From positions 1 to 64,000 of the forward strand of contig NZ_OMKE01000005.1 in assembly GCF_900299535.1 (NCBI RefSeq): a DNA stretch of 64,000 nt, written 5' to 3'. Below, one piece after another: positions 44,934 to 54,624 of this stretch. Origin of the DNA: Aquimarina aquimarini. GTDB lineage: Bacteria > Bacteroidota > Bacteroidia > Flavobacteriales > Flavobacteriaceae. Each line of letters begins with the position of its first letter. Position 1 is the stretch's first letter. The notes beneath the pieces are model-generated. The model did not search any database and was not told where the DNA came from. It saw only the letters and a program-made list of their open reading frames with translations. A program made the translations under genes and the position numbers.

Positions 44934-46062
44934 ACTTCTTTCTGTAAGCATTTGGCGTGATACCTGTTATTTTTTTGAAAGCGTTATGAAAGGTTGATTT
45001 TGAAGAAAAACCGCATTCCAATCCAATCGCCAAAAGACTATAATTATCAAAATCAGTATTTAAAATGATATCTTTTACTTCTTGAACACGATAGTGATTA
45101 ATATATGTGGCAAAATTATTTCCTGTAATTATATTTATAAGTTGAGAAACATAGCCTGTACTGATGCCTAACATTTCTGCTACTTTATCTCTATCTAATG
45201 TACTGTCTCTATAAATGTGGTGGTTTACACAAAGGTCTTCCAACTTTTTAAAATATATATTTTCCTTAGTAAAAGTTTCTTCTTTTTTATCATCAGATAC
45301 CTTAGGTAGGGTAATTTCTGTGGCAACTAGATTTTTTTTGACTGGATTTTTTCTATTCATCAAGGCTTTAATTTCTTCCTGATCTCTCGCTAGTCTGAAT
45401 TTAAAAATACCATAATAGGCTGTCCAATGTATTAAAAATGTAGATAGTACTGCCAAAGCTCTCATAATTGATGTAATATCAAAATCAAAAAGTAATGCGA
45501 GAATAATCGACAGAACAAAAGAAATCATTATTATAAAAGTGAGCAACCATAGATAAGTAAGCCATTTTTTTTCTTGAATGTTATTTGAATATCTAACAAA
45601 GACATATGTGCATAGTAAAATCCCAGGGATGAAAAATACTATGAGTAGAATATGTGTAATTTCCAGAAAAAGTAGCATAAAACTAAAAGGGGAATCAAAA
45701 GTACTAATGGTATCCAGTTCATCTAAAACACTAAAAATTGTAGCGTATAGATAAGGTACAAATAACCATATTACCTTTTTAGAGTTCTTAATTGGGTGGT
45801 TAATCTGATTAATAACATATAAAAAAATAAAAACAGGGAAAAGAATGCCAGAATCTATAATATCAATAAAGCGCAAAAATGGAATATTCTTATACACTCC
45901 AATATCATCAAGAACATAATTTAGCAAAGAAATAGAGAGCGAGAAAAAAGCAAAGGCTAAATACTTATTGGCACTACTCTTGAACAAAGGGGATTTTAAA
46001 ATAATGCCCCCTAAAACAATTCCTTGAAAAATTGCAATATTAAGAAGAGTGGTTAAAATCAA
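44926..46062 (-). CDS. AraC-type regulator with seven-helix membrane domain
   Basis: 378 aa. Residues 1-230 contain about seven hydrophobic helices (LLNIAIFQGIVLGGIIL, YLAFAFFSLSISLLNYVL, GILFPVFIFLYVINQI, VIWLFVPYLYATIF, ILLIVFFIPGILLCTYVFV, LLTFIIMISFVLSIILALL, LAVLSTFLIHWTAYYGIF). A linker leads to an AraC-type HTH at ~275-375 (MLGISTGYVSQLINII, LAIGLECGFSSKSTFHNAF, GITPNAYRKK). This is a one-component membrane receptor-regulator typical of Flavobacteriia. It lies just upstream of the serine hydrolase and the shared 44-bp elements, which it may bind. Confidence 0.9.
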   Translation of the reverse strand: MILTTLLNIAIFQGIVLGGIILKSPLFKSSANKYLAFAFFSLSISLLNYVLDDIGVYKNIPFLRFIDIIDSGILFPVFIFLYVINQINHPIKNSKKVIWLFVPYLYATIFSVLDELDTISTFDSPFSFMLLFLEITHILLIVFFIPGILLCTYVFVRYSNNIQEKKWLTYLWLLTFIIMISFVLSIILALLFDFDITSIMRALAVLSTFLIHWTAYYGIFKFRLARDQEEIKALMNRKNPVKKNLVATEITLPKVSDDKKEETFTKENIYFKKLEDLCVNHHIYRDSTLDRDKVAEMLGISTGYVSQLINIITGNNFATYINHYRVQEVKDIILNTDFDNYSLLAIGLECGFSSKSTFHNAFKKITGITPNAYRKKYK

Positions 46063-46989
46063 ATGTTTCTATTTTATAATTGAATAGTGTATTCAATGTT
46101 TTATAGCGCCAACTATAGATTATGCTTGTAATACAATAATACAACTGGATAAAAATAATAATATTCTTTGTTTTTAGAATATCGTAGCATAAAAAAGATT
46201 ATCTAGCGAACTTATTTACTATTTTTTATTATAAGTGATAGAGTAAAAGAATTATTATGGGAATATAAAAAATCTATAGGTATTGCCCTCCATACCCTCA
46301 AAGTTCAATTTTTTTCATTCAGGATTTGAAAGTAGCAAGGATGTTTTTCATTTTTTGACATTCCATTCTTAAATAATTTAATGATAAAAAATAGGCTTAA
46401 ATATATAATTTATATCTGCTCTAAGGATTAAGAGTATCTCAATATGTTAATTTTGGTCGAATTAGTGATTGTGAAAATTATGTTAAACGGTGTTAAACAC
46501 CTATATCCAAAAGCAGTATTTTTTATTTATTAACCATAATCTTTTTACTGTTTTTGTCTTTTTTCTTAAAAATGGATTCGTATAGTTCAATGAATTAGAA
46601 ATACTTAAACTCAATATTCTTTTTAGAGCTTAGTGTTAATTATAGCAATGTGATCTTGTTTACTGCTTGATTTCCTCTCTTTTATCGCATGTTTATTTAA
46701 TAGTTTAGCAACATCTTAAGGCTTAATTAATACCCTTTTTTAATTAATGTGAATAAGGTTCCATTTATAATTATTACCCAAATAGCGCATAGAATTTAAT
46801 TTAAATTCTACGGGTGTTTTTCAGGAAATGGTTTCCCTAATTTAACATTAGATTCAAAAGGGTATTATAAAAGAAAAGACACCATGTAACTAGTTATATT
46901 TTTTGGGTTAACCCTTATTTTTTCCGAGTATAAAATTAATAATAACAATAGAATAGAAACATTTTTTTTAATAACACAAACTTAAACAA
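46063..46989. other. 927-bp gene-free stretch
   Basis: This divergent stretch separates the AraC-type gene (minus) and the M57-like gene (plus). It holds TGTTAAAC next to the palindrome GGTGTTAAACACC (46481-46501), and a 19-nt palindrome AGAATTTAATTTAAATTCT (46791-46809). No exact TAnnTTTG box, RNA gene or protein-like frame was found. Its length suggests long untranslated leaders or lost genes. Confidence 0.35.
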
Positions 46990-47781
46990 ATGAAAAATCT
47001 AAATCTTTTTGCAATTTTACTAGTTGCATTATTAATGGTACAATGTCAAGACGAAGGTATCGAAGAATTCCAACAAGCAAAAGATCCTATCCCAGAAGAG
47101 ATTATAAATGGCTTGAATGCTATGGGATTTAATACTGTAGACTATGAAGTACTCCAGAAAAAGGAAGGGTATTTGGTTGAAGGAGATATTATAATTCCTA
47201 CAAAAACAATTTTAAATGCAACAACTACATCTGCTAAACATAGAAGAGCCGCAAATATATTAAGTTGTGATGCAGCCAGACGTGTAACTGTAAAAAATAA
47301 CATTCCTAGTATTAACAATCTAGTACGTGATGCGGTTAACAGTTGGAATGAGGTAGTGAATAGTTCTTTAAGAGTTCGATTGGTAAGAACTGGTAATGCT
47401 GATATTAATATTAATAGAGAAATAGGAAATGCCGGCTCAGGAAGGTTTCCTACAGCAGACGGAAGACCAGGGCCAGTTATAGAGATTGATCCTGCTTTAT
47501 ATGATGTTCTCCCAGCAAATCAAAGAACTCAAGTTTTAAGATTTGTACTCAGACATGAAATCGGTCATAATATTGGTTTTGGACATACAAATCAAAATGA
47601 TCCAGGTAGTAGTCATATAGAAGGGACACCTATGAATGATTCCAGATCTACAATGAATGCTCAAGCTCATGCTGTATTAAATGGGAATATAGATGTATCA
47701 TTATTTCAGTCTGGCACGCTGAGTCAGCAAGATATAATCGCAGTAAGACAATTATATCCTGCAAACAGAGTCTGTCAATAA
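46990..47781 (+). CDS. M57-like zinc metallopeptidase lipoprotein
   Basis: 263 aa. Lipoprotein signal LLVALLMVQCQDE (Cys19). A short propeptide-like region (YLVEGDIIIPTKTI, ~58-75) resembles that of the astacin-type lipoprotein at 28615, where YVFEGDIIM occupies the same place. The catalytic motif is HEIGHNIGFGH (H189, E190, H193, H199), a full metzincin HExxHxxGxxH, with a possible Met-turn in RSTMNA. This matches the dual-action HEIGH peptidase (M57) group. It probably acts at the cell surface on extracellular protein. A clean terminator follows, so it is transcribed alone. Confidence 0.88.
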   Translation: MKNLNLFAILLVALLMVQCQDEGIEEFQQAKDPIPEEIINGLNAMGFNTVDYEVLQKKEGYLVEGDIIIPTKTILNATTTSAKHRRAANILSCDAARRVTVKNNIPSINNLVRDAVNSWNEVVNSSLRVRLVRTGNADININREIGNAGSGRFPTADGRPGPVIEIDPALYDVLPANQRTQVLRFVLRHEIGHNIGFGHTNQNDPGSSHIEGTPMNDSRSTMNAQAHAVLNGNIDVSLFQSGTLSQQDIIAVRQLYPANRVCQ

Positions 47782-47916
47782 TTTTTTGTAATAGATTCAA
47801 AATTTAAAAATCTCCAATATTAGGTATAAGAAGTATTCAAACCCTTTTTTGGATATCATTTTTCTATAAAAAACACTAAAACAGAAGTATTTTCTTAAGA
47901 AACTCAATTTACTGAT

Positions 47917-47950
47917 ATGATGCCTCTTATAATATAGAGGCATCATTTTT
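47917..47950 (+). terminator. Terminator after M57-like peptidase
   Basis: A perfect 11-bp stem ATGATGCCTCT (47917-47927) / AGAGGCATCAT (47936-47946) has an 8-nt loop and is followed by TTTT. It starts 136 nt after the stop. Confidence 0.85.
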
Positions 47951-48029
47951 CATATAAATATATTATTATATCGATGTTGAAAAACTCAACATGGTATTTA
48001 ATTTTATTTTAAAAATTCATAAAGCAAAA

Positions 48030-48647
48030 ATGGCATTAAAAAAGATTCTAGATTCTAACCCAAAACTATATAATGCCTTAAAAAAGAAAGGAGAGGAAAA
48101 AAAATATAACCACGGAGACCTCATTATTTTAAATGGGTCTGTAAAAGATAAAACTGCTTTTATTTTTAAAGGATTATTTAAAGTAACCTTAAAAGGAAAA
48201 AAGCCTTTATTACTATATCACATAGACTCTCAAAACCAATGTATCATAAGTTTAATGAATTTTTATACTAGCTCAGTAAAAACTTCTATTACCTCTTTAG
48301 AAAAAAGTAGTTTATTATGGGTGTCTAATGCAGACATCTTGGAGCTAGCTAATTCTTTTCCATTATTAAAAATTGAAATGTTATCCTCATACCACTATAA
48401 CAATCAACAGCTCTTATTAACAATGGATACTATTATGAGGAAATCTATTGAGGATAGGTTTATTGATTATCTACTAACCAAGAGTAGTATCTATAAAACA
48501 AATAAACTTTGTATCTCTTGGAATGAAATAGCTTCAGATTTACAAATTTCAAAAACAACTGTCTTTAAAATTATAAAAACCCTTAAAACAAAAAAACAAA
48601 TCACACTAAGTGAAGAACAAATAATAATAAACAAATTTAGTTTATGA
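48030..48647 (+). CDS. Crp/Fnr-family transcriptional regulator (first of pair)
   Basis: 205 aa from the ATG at 48030 (MALKKILD). The ATG at 47991 would add a 13-residue hydrophobic tail not seen in the family and is less likely. Residues ~10-115 form a cyclic-nucleotide-binding-like beta barrel (KYNHGDLIILNG, FIFKGLFKVTL), but the conserved phosphate-binding motif is not evident, so it may bind another ligand or none. Residues ~135-200 form a Crp-type winged HTH (ISWNEIASDLQISKTTVFKIIKTL minus its ends). It lies 76 nt before a second, divergent paralogue; both are probably in one transcript. Confidence 0.8.
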   Translation: MALKKILDSNPKLYNALKKKGEEKKYNHGDLIILNGSVKDKTAFIFKGLFKVTLKGKKPLLLYHIDSQNQCIISLMNFYTSSVKTSITSLEKSSLLWVSNADILELANSFPLLKIEMLSSYHYNNQQLLLTMDTIMRKSIEDRFIDYLLTKSSIYKTNKLCISWNEIASDLQISKTTVFKIIKTLKTKKQITLSEEQIIINKFSL

Positions 48648-48723
48648 ATAACTAACTGTTAATTAACCCTCATTTACCATTCATAATTTATACTTAAATT
48701 ATTGTTTTCAAGACTTTTAACAT

Positions 48724-49362
48724 ATGATTTTAAATACAATCACAAACCGAATAAAAACATCAGAGGTTTTTAAACAATTTCCATTTTTGTTTGAATCCAA
48801 TAATAGTATAAAATATTATGATCCAGGATTCTTTTCTTTCAGTGATGATACAGCCAATTTTTATAAATTTTTAATCTACGGTTCCTTAGAACTTTATCTA
48901 AATCGTTCTGAGAAAAAGGTGTTTTTATATAAGCTAGAAAATAAGCAGCTACCAATCGTAAGCATTTATAGTTCATTAAGCGATACTCCTATTGATTTTT
49001 ATTGTAAATCTCTGAAAGAGTCTGCTATTTTATTTATATCTCTAGATAAAATAAGAGCGTATTCGTTGGATTATGAAGAATTTAGAAAAAGCTTCATCAA
49101 GTCTAAAGAATATCATTATTCTTCTATCTTACATGTAATTCACTCCTATACAACTGATTGTTTAGAGAAACGTTTACACAACTATCTTTTAATAAAATCG
49201 AATTCATATAATACACTAGAATTGCCTATCTCACAAAACGAAATTTCTGAAGAATTAAATTGTTCTCGTGAAGCAGTGACTAGAAATTTAAAAAAATTAA
49301 AAACAAAAGGGTTAATTGAAAACAAGAGGGGGTTAATTTTAATTAAAAAAGAAAGTATTTAA
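48724..49362 (+). CDS. Crp/Fnr-family transcriptional regulator (second of pair)
   Basis: 212 aa. An N-terminal cNMP-binding-like barrel (~20-115; FYKFLIYGSLELYL) without an obvious ligand signature precedes a connector helix and a C-terminal winged HTH (LPISQNEISEELNCSREAV, TRNLKKLKTKGLI). It is weakly similar to the preceding regulator, to the same length, which suggests an old tandem duplication. Neither has an adjacent target that stands out; the oxidase gene is 0.8 kb downstream and the M57-like peptidase 0.9 kb upstream. Confidence 0.8.
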   Translation: MILNTITNRIKTSEVFKQFPFLFESNNSIKYYDPGFFSFSDDTANFYKFLIYGSLELYLNRSEKKVFLYKLENKQLPIVSIYSSLSDTPIDFYCKSLKESAILFISLDKIRAYSLDYEEFRKSFIKSKEYHYSSILHVIHSYTTDCLEKRLHNYLLIKSNSYNTLELPISQNEISEELNCSREAVTRNLKKLKTKGLIENKRGLILIKKESI

Positions 49363-49643
49363 CAATAGATTTATAATGCTATCCAGTACTTTATTGGAAA
49401 TTGATTAATATATCCAATCTTCTGCTTTGATCTTTGTACAACTATTGGATAACTTCCAATGCATTCCATTAAGTTCTTTTTTATAAAAACCTGAATGAAT
49501 TAACCGTTCTATACTATATCCTTAGAATTTGAAGTTTTTTAATAAATAGGAATATTTAATGGTCACTTTTTCTTAAAACATCGATCTATTTGGTTGCTTT
49601 AGAAAAATAACCATCTTTACTTTAACATCCTTAATTGATACCA

Positions 49644-49778
49644 ATGGCATCTTATATCTGGCTTGCTGCAGAATTTTCTGAAGGAAACATTCTGATAAAT
49701 CACTTAGACAGTAAAATTGTAATGAACTTCGTTAAGGAATTCAACAACAACACTTATAAGTACCTTATTGCTAACTAG
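49644..49778 (+). pseudogene. 44-codon protein-like fragment
   Basis: A short frame from ATG 49644 to TAG 49776-49778 encodes protein-like sequence (MASYIWLAAEFSEGN...IVMNFVKEFNNNTY). The composition looks coding, but it is too short to classify. The surrounding 49363-50174 stretch (812 bp) has other broken pieces, such as a frame ending GQDIYAPELI before TAA at about 50165. I read the region as decayed coding DNA. The longer frame at 49768-50031 is not convincing. Confidence 0.25.
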
Positions 49779-50174
49779 TTCTCATCTTCTAGATTTTTTA
49801 AACGTTTTAATTATTACTGTTCCATACTTTCGTACTTCTTTCATCAATAATAGAATATACTATTACCAATGCCCTGTTCTCGAGATAGCCTCCCAACCGA
49901 TCAATCTTTTCATTTTCCTTGAGCGTCCTGATAATTTGACTTTTGCTAAATTTGTTGTTTTTTATTGTAACAGTTTGAATTTAAAGTTAGTAAATTTGAA
50001 TTTCAAACTATTCTATTTTCAGGAAGCCTAAAAAAAGTCTGGCATTGAAGATTTAGAAATTTTCTTGATCAAGAATAGACCATTTATGATTATAATAGTG
50101 AATAAAAATTTTTCATTAGAAAAAATTGATAATGGACAAGATATTTACGCTCCAGAATTAATTTAAAAGACAAT

Positions 50175-51326
50175 ATGAAACTTACTTATAATTTCAAATA
50201 TCCATCAATTGAGGATTTAAGAAAAAAAGCAAAGAACAGAATTCCAAAATTTGCTTTTGAATATCTTGACGGAGGATGCAATGAAGATGTTAATCTTCAT
50301 AAAAACACTGCTGAAATTCGAGAAATAGAACTCCTTCCTTATTATTTAAGTAAGCATACACGTTCTAATATGCAAACAGAACTATTCGGGCATACTTATG
50401 ATGCTCCTTTTGGAATTGCTCCAGTAGGTCTACAGGGGCTTATGTGGCCAAATGCTCCAGAAATTTTGGCAAAATCGGCGTTTGAACACAATATTCCCTT
50501 TATATTAAGTACAGTTACAACAAGTAGTATAGAAAGAATCGCTGAAATTACAGAAGGAAAAGCGTGGTTTCAATTATATCATCCTGCAGAAAACAAATTA
50601 AGAGATGATATAATAAAGAGAGCAGAAGTAGCAGAATGCCCAGTTTTGGTTATTCTTTGTGATGTTCCGACTTTTGGATTTCGACCTAGAGATATTAGAA
50701 ATGGATTAGCCATGCCTCCAAAAATGTCAATAGAAAACATTCTACAAATATTAGGTAAACCAAGATGGGCGTTAAATACCTTATTACATGGGCAACCTTC
50801 TTTTAAGACTTTAAAACCCTATATGCCGAATAATTTAGATTTGAAGCAATTAGGAAAATTTATGGATCAAACTTTTTCTGGAAGATTAAATGAGGAAAAA
50901 ATAGCCCCTATTCGCGATATGTGGAAAGGAAAATTAGTTTTAAAAGGAGTTGCTAATGAAGCTGATGCCGAAAAAGCAATTAGACTAGGTTTAGATGGAC
51001 TTATAGTATCTAATCATGGCGGGAGACAATTGGATGCTGGAGAATCTTCTATAAAACCGTTAACTAGAATAGCTTCTAAATATGGTAAAGATATTAAAGT
51101 AATGATGGATAGTGGTTTGCGTTCTGGGCCAGATATTGCTAGATCTTTAGCTAGTGGCGCAGAATTTACTTTTATGGGGCGACCATTCATGTATGGTGTT
51201 TCTGCATTGGGCAAATCTGGAGGAAATCATACTATTTCGCTCTTAAAAACTCAGTTGCAACAAGTAATGGAACAAATATGTTGTGAAAAAGTAGAAGAGT
51301 TTTCAAATCATTTGATTAGCAGATGA
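50175..51326 (+). CDS. FMN-dependent alpha-hydroxy-acid oxidase/dehydrogenase
   Basis: 383 aa, full length for the family. The start is typical (FKYPSIEDLRKKAKNRIPKF without its first residue, then YLDGGCNED). The FMN barrel carries PFGIAPVGLQGLMWP, WFQLYHP, VLKGVANEADAE, the catalytic His in SNHGGRQLD, MDSGLRSGPDIARSLA and GRPFMYGVSALG. These mark the lactate/glycolate oxidase, LldD and mandelate dehydrogenase family. It oxidises an L-2-hydroxy acid to a 2-oxo acid, passing electrons to oxygen or the quinone pool. Lactate is the usual substrate, but this cannot be told here. No lactate permease is nearby. A terminator follows the stop. Confidence 0.93.
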   Translation: MKLTYNFKYPSIEDLRKKAKNRIPKFAFEYLDGGCNEDVNLHKNTAEIREIELLPYYLSKHTRSNMQTELFGHTYDAPFGIAPVGLQGLMWPNAPEILAKSAFEHNIPFILSTVTTSSIERIAEITEGKAWFQLYHPAENKLRDDIIKRAEVAECPVLVILCDVPTFGFRPRDIRNGLAMPPKMSIENILQILGKPRWALNTLLHGQPSFKTLKPYMPNNLDLKQLGKFMDQTFSGRLNEEKIAPIRDMWKGKLVLKGVANEADAEKAIRLGLDGLIVSNHGGRQLDAGESSIKPLTRIASKYGKDIKVMMDSGLRSGPDIARSLASGAEFTFMGRPFMYGVSALGKSGGNHTISLLKTQLQQVMEQICCEKVEEFSNHLISR

Positions 51327-51327
51327 T

Positions 51328-51359
51328 AAGTTAAAGGTGCTATTTCCTTATAACTTTTT
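51328..51359 (+). terminator. Terminator after hydroxy-acid oxidase
   Basis: AAGTTA-AAGG pairs with CCTT-A-TAACTT (one bulged A) around a short loop and is followed by TTTTT. It begins within a few bases of the stop codon. Confidence 0.6.
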
Positions 51360-51365
51360 AACTCT

Positions 51366-51587
51366 TCAATTATATGTTTTCTTGATTTCATGATTAATAT
51401 CTATTAACAAAGAGTTATTGAAATAAATTTGATAACAATAAAAAAATACCATTTTTTGAGTTTTGTACTTTAAAAAAAACACAAACCTACTGCCTTTATC
51501 ATCTACAACTATATCTCTACCTATATCCATACTAAACAAATTCCCATAGGCTAAGTAAACTTCATGTTCCAAATTATAATCTGGCAC
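51366..51587 (-). pseudogene. Possible gene remnant, 73 codons
   Basis: A minus-strand frame starting at a GTG (51587) has protein-like sequence at its start (NLEHEVYLAYGNLFSMDIGR, then DIVVDDKGSRFVF) that becomes less convincing towards its end. VDDKGxxFVF recalls beta-propeller SBBP repeats, weakly. There is no upstream signal or good ribosome site. It is probably a fragment. Confidence 0.22.
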
Positions 51588-51994
51588 CCTTTTCTCATCG
51601 TTCTAATCTACATTTGAATAAAAAGAAGTAATTAAACAAAATTAGAAATCAATCTTTTTAGTGGAAATCAAGGGTGATGTTTCGGTGGGAAACAGGGGTT
51701 TATTTCTATTAAAAGTTTTCTAAATTTGATATAGAATCATATAAAAAGTATTTTTAGTTTCATGTTTTGTGATGGTTCCATCTTTTATTTAAAACAGTTA
51801 TTATTCGTTGGGGGAAACAATAGAGTAAGAACTAGTACAACTGTTATTTAGGATAAAATAATATCAATATATAATCTTAGAACTTATTGAGATATGGTAT
51901 ACAAATACAGTTATAAGTAGGAACAAGGTCTTGTTTTATTATATAAAATTTCACCTCTCCCTTTTTTAAATATTTTTTTTAATCACAAATCAAA
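51588..51994. other. Gene-free leader region of the effector island
   Basis: About 400 bp, AT-rich. No exact TAnnTTTG box, RNA gene or hairpin was noted. It should contain the promoter for the VgrG gene at 51995. Confidence 0.35.
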
Positions 51995-53782
51995 ATGGCT
52001 TTACAATCAAAACTAGAAATATACATAGGAGAAACAGCAATAACTTGTTTCAAAAAATTTACTTTAAATCAAAAAATAGATGATCATCATCATTTTGAAC
52101 TAATCTGTAGAGTAGATACTATAGAAAACCCCAGATCAGAAATAGCAATAGAATCAAAAAGTTTTTTAAATGAAATCTTTATAATTCAAGTATCTTCTGT
52201 TGACTTTACTGAGGAATACAAAGAATTAGAGTTTAAAGGAGTTGTAACCTCTGTGAATATAGCCAAAGGGTTTCATCAATCTCAAGGAGATATAATTACT
52301 ATTTCTGGAGAAGGGGCTTGTATAATAACCGATGATGGCTCTCATTATGCATCCTATACAGATAGTTCATTATCTGATATTTTACAAGATGTTTTTATGG
52401 GCTATGACAGATCAAAGTTAGCAATGGATATTACTCCCAGAAATAACTCTCCTCTACACTATTGCGTGCAACATAATGAAAGTGCTTTTGCCTATGCCAG
52501 TCGATTAGCAGCCCAATATAACGAGTGGTTTTATTATGATGGTAAAAAACTTGTTTTTGGAAATCCAGATCAGAAAAAAATAAAGTTACGATATAGATTT
52601 GATCTTCATGAATTTTCTTTGAATCTGGCACCTAAACCCAATACATACATTTATTGCACCACAGATTATCTATTGGATGAGAAACACGAAAAACATAGTG
52701 CAGATATCCATACAGGGCTTAATGGGCTTAATCACTTTACAACCCAAAAAAGTGAATCCTTATTTGCAAAAAAAACAAGAGTTTATGTTAGCTCATATGA
52801 TGACCCTCAATTAAAACAAAGATTTGATCAGCTCATCGAGCAACAAAAAAAAGCAACAGAACTTAATCAGGTAATTATAAAAGGAAAGAGCGATAATCCA
52901 GGGGTAAAACTAGGAAGTGTGATTAGTATAGAAGATGATGAAATAGGGTATGGTTCTTTTAGGATAACCAAAGTTTCTCATATAGTAAATGAAAATGGGA
53001 AGTATCGCAATGAATTTGAAGGAGTTGTCTCAGATTCTGACATCTATCCTAATACTGATCTTACAGCATTTCCTAAGAGTGAAACCCAAGTAGCCAAAGT
53101 TGTAGAAAATGCAGACCCAAAAGGATTAAGTCGTATCAAAGTACAGTTTTTTTGGCAAGAACCATTAGGTGAGAGAACCCCATGGTTACGAATAGTATCT
53201 CCTCATGCAGGAACGGAAAAAGGATTTCATTTTATTCCTGAAATAGGAGAAGAAGTTTTGATAGGTTTTGAAGGGGGTAATGCAGAAAAACCATATGTGT
53301 TAGGATCATTATACAATGGAGTAGCAAATCCATCTGGTTGGAAAACCAACAAAAATGATATCAAAGCGATACGAACTCGTAGTGGGCATACTATAGAATT
53401 AAATGATGCAAAAGGATCAGAGTTTATTACCATTACAGATAAAAACGCTAATATCATTACTATTGACACAGCTAATAACAATATTACCATTACTGCACTA
53501 GAGAATATGACGCTAAATGCCAAGAATTTCAAAATGAATGTAAAGGAAGATGCTGTTTTTAATATAGGAAGAAATACAACCATTTATACAGAAAATAATT
53601 TTGATACCTCGTCACAGAATCATACCAATACAGTAGAAAATAAAATGAATACTTCTGTAGGAAGAGAGTTAATTCAAAACAGTGGTAATGCCGAAATACA
53701 AAGTAAACAAAATATAAAAATTGCCTGTGGAGCTACAGCATCTTTTCAAGGGGGAGGGAATGTAAAAATCAGTAAGGGATAA
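51995..53782 (+). CDS. vgrG: Type VI secretion VgrG spike protein
   Basis: 595 aa. Residues ~1-340 match the gp27-like base (LEIYIGETAITCFKKF, FKGVVTSVNIAKG, CVQHNESAFAYASRLAAQYN, EWFYYDGKKLVFG). Residues ~365-450 are the gp5-type OB fold with WQEPLGERTPWLRIVSPHAG, FHFIPEIGEEVLIGFEGGN and PYVLGSLYNG. Residues ~460-595 are the repetitive beta-prism needle (ITIDTANNNITITALENMTL). It forms the tip of the T6SS puncturing device and carries effectors. No sheath, baseplate or ClpV gene is in the window, so this is an orphan VgrG island feeding a T6SS encoded elsewhere. Bacteroidota use subtype T6SSiii. Confidence 0.95.
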   Translation: MALQSKLEIYIGETAITCFKKFTLNQKIDDHHHFELICRVDTIENPRSEIAIESKSFLNEIFIIQVSSVDFTEEYKELEFKGVVTSVNIAKGFHQSQGDIITISGEGACIITDDGSHYASYTDSSLSDILQDVFMGYDRSKLAMDITPRNNSPLHYCVQHNESAFAYASRLAAQYNEWFYYDGKKLVFGNPDQKKIKLRYRFDLHEFSLNLAPKPNTYIYCTTDYLLDEKHEKHSADIHTGLNGLNHFTTQKSESLFAKKTRVYVSSYDDPQLKQRFDQLIEQQKKATELNQVIIKGKSDNPGVKLGSVISIEDDEIGYGSFRITKVSHIVNENGKYRNEFEGVVSDSDIYPNTDLTAFPKSETQVAKVVENADPKGLSRIKVQFFWQEPLGERTPWLRIVSPHAGTEKGFHFIPEIGEEVLIGFEGGNAEKPYVLGSLYNGVANPSGWKTNKNDIKAIRTRSGHTIELNDAKGSEFITITDKNANIITIDTANNNITITALENMTLNAKNFKMNVKEDAVFNIGRNTTIYTENNFDTSSQNHTNTVENKMNTSVGRELIQNSGNAEIQSKQNIKIACGATASFQGGGNVKISKG

Positions 53783-53826
53783 TTGTAAGATGTACAAAAC
53801 AAATTGTTTAATTAATAGTAGTTATA

Positions 53827-54621
53827 ATGATACAGAACGCATTTAGATTTAGAACAGAAGAACGACAACTATACATGCCAAAAGAGGGCGTATTTACATA
53901 TTATCAAGAAAGTATATACCCAATCAATTATTCAAAAAAAATAACATGTTCTTCAACAAGAAAATTGTGTATAGAAATACTTTTTGATGAAGATCAGCCT
54001 TATGTTAGACTGGTTAATATAAGCATAGAAAATCATGAGTTGAATTTTTCTGACGGCTCATATGCGATGAAAGATATCTTAAAGAGAGTTACATCCATAT
54101 ACGACAAAATTCAGCTTAGAGTATCCTATAAGGGAGTCATCGTTGGTATAGATAATCTAGAAGAGTTACAGGATAAATGGAAGGAGCAAAAAGAATTTAT
54201 ACAACAACATTATAAAGGCGAACAAGTACAACGCTATATTCATAAAACAGAGTATCTAATACATTCGGAGACCGATAGTATTGATTATCTCTTAGAATAT
54301 CAACATTTAGGAGGAGTATTAAAATCCCTGTGTCATCAATACAGTACAGACCATAGTATACTAATCACACAACCACTGATCACAAAATATGGTAAGGTTA
54401 TGATAGATGAAGAAGTGTTGTTACAACCCATTGATGATACAGAAAAGATACAACTAACGCTTAGTGCTAGTTATCCCCAAGAAAAAGAATACCTTACTAT
54501 AGACGCAATGTATGATTTTTGTGAAAAAGAAAATTCATGGATTGAAAAAGCAGAAATAACAGTTCTGGAAAAGTACGGGAGAGAAGAATATCAAAGTAGT
54601 TTTAGAATCAAACAAATATAA
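53827..54621 (+). CDS. Unknown protein between VgrG and PAAR-like effector (possible adaptor)
   Basis: 264 aa, no signal peptide and no membrane segment, so cytoplasmic. Acidic and beta-rich (LCIEILFDEDQPYVRLVNIS, LRVSYKGVIVGIDN, IQLTLSASYP) with a helical middle (QDKWKEQKEFIQQHY). No family is recognised. Its position between vgrG (44 nt before) and the PAAR-like peptidase (start 3 nt after its stop) is where T6SS adaptors or chaperones are usually encoded. I infer that it helps load that effector on VgrG. It could also be an immunity protein. Confidence 0.6.
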   Translation: MIQNAFRFRTEERQLYMPKEGVFTYYQESIYPINYSKKITCSSTRKLCIEILFDEDQPYVRLVNISIENHELNFSDGSYAMKDILKRVTSIYDKIQLRVSYKGVIVGIDNLEELQDKWKEQKEFIQQHYKGEQVQRYIHKTEYLIHSETDSIDYLLEYQHLGGVLKSLCHQYSTDHSILITQPLITKYGKVMIDEEVLLQPIDDTEKIQLTLSASYPQEKEYLTIDAMYDFCEKENSWIEKAEITVLEKYGREEYQSSFRIKQI

Positions 54622-54624
54622 GTT

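Noticed and set aside
44926..46062. Reading the seven-helix AraC gene as a two-component kinase
   Set aside because: There is no histidine kinase or receiver motif; the C-terminus is clearly an AraC-type HTH.
49768..50031. 87-codon plus-strand frame before the hydroxy-acid oxidase
   Set aside because: Composition (many I, L, F, N with no domain pattern) and lack of ribosome site do not support a gene.
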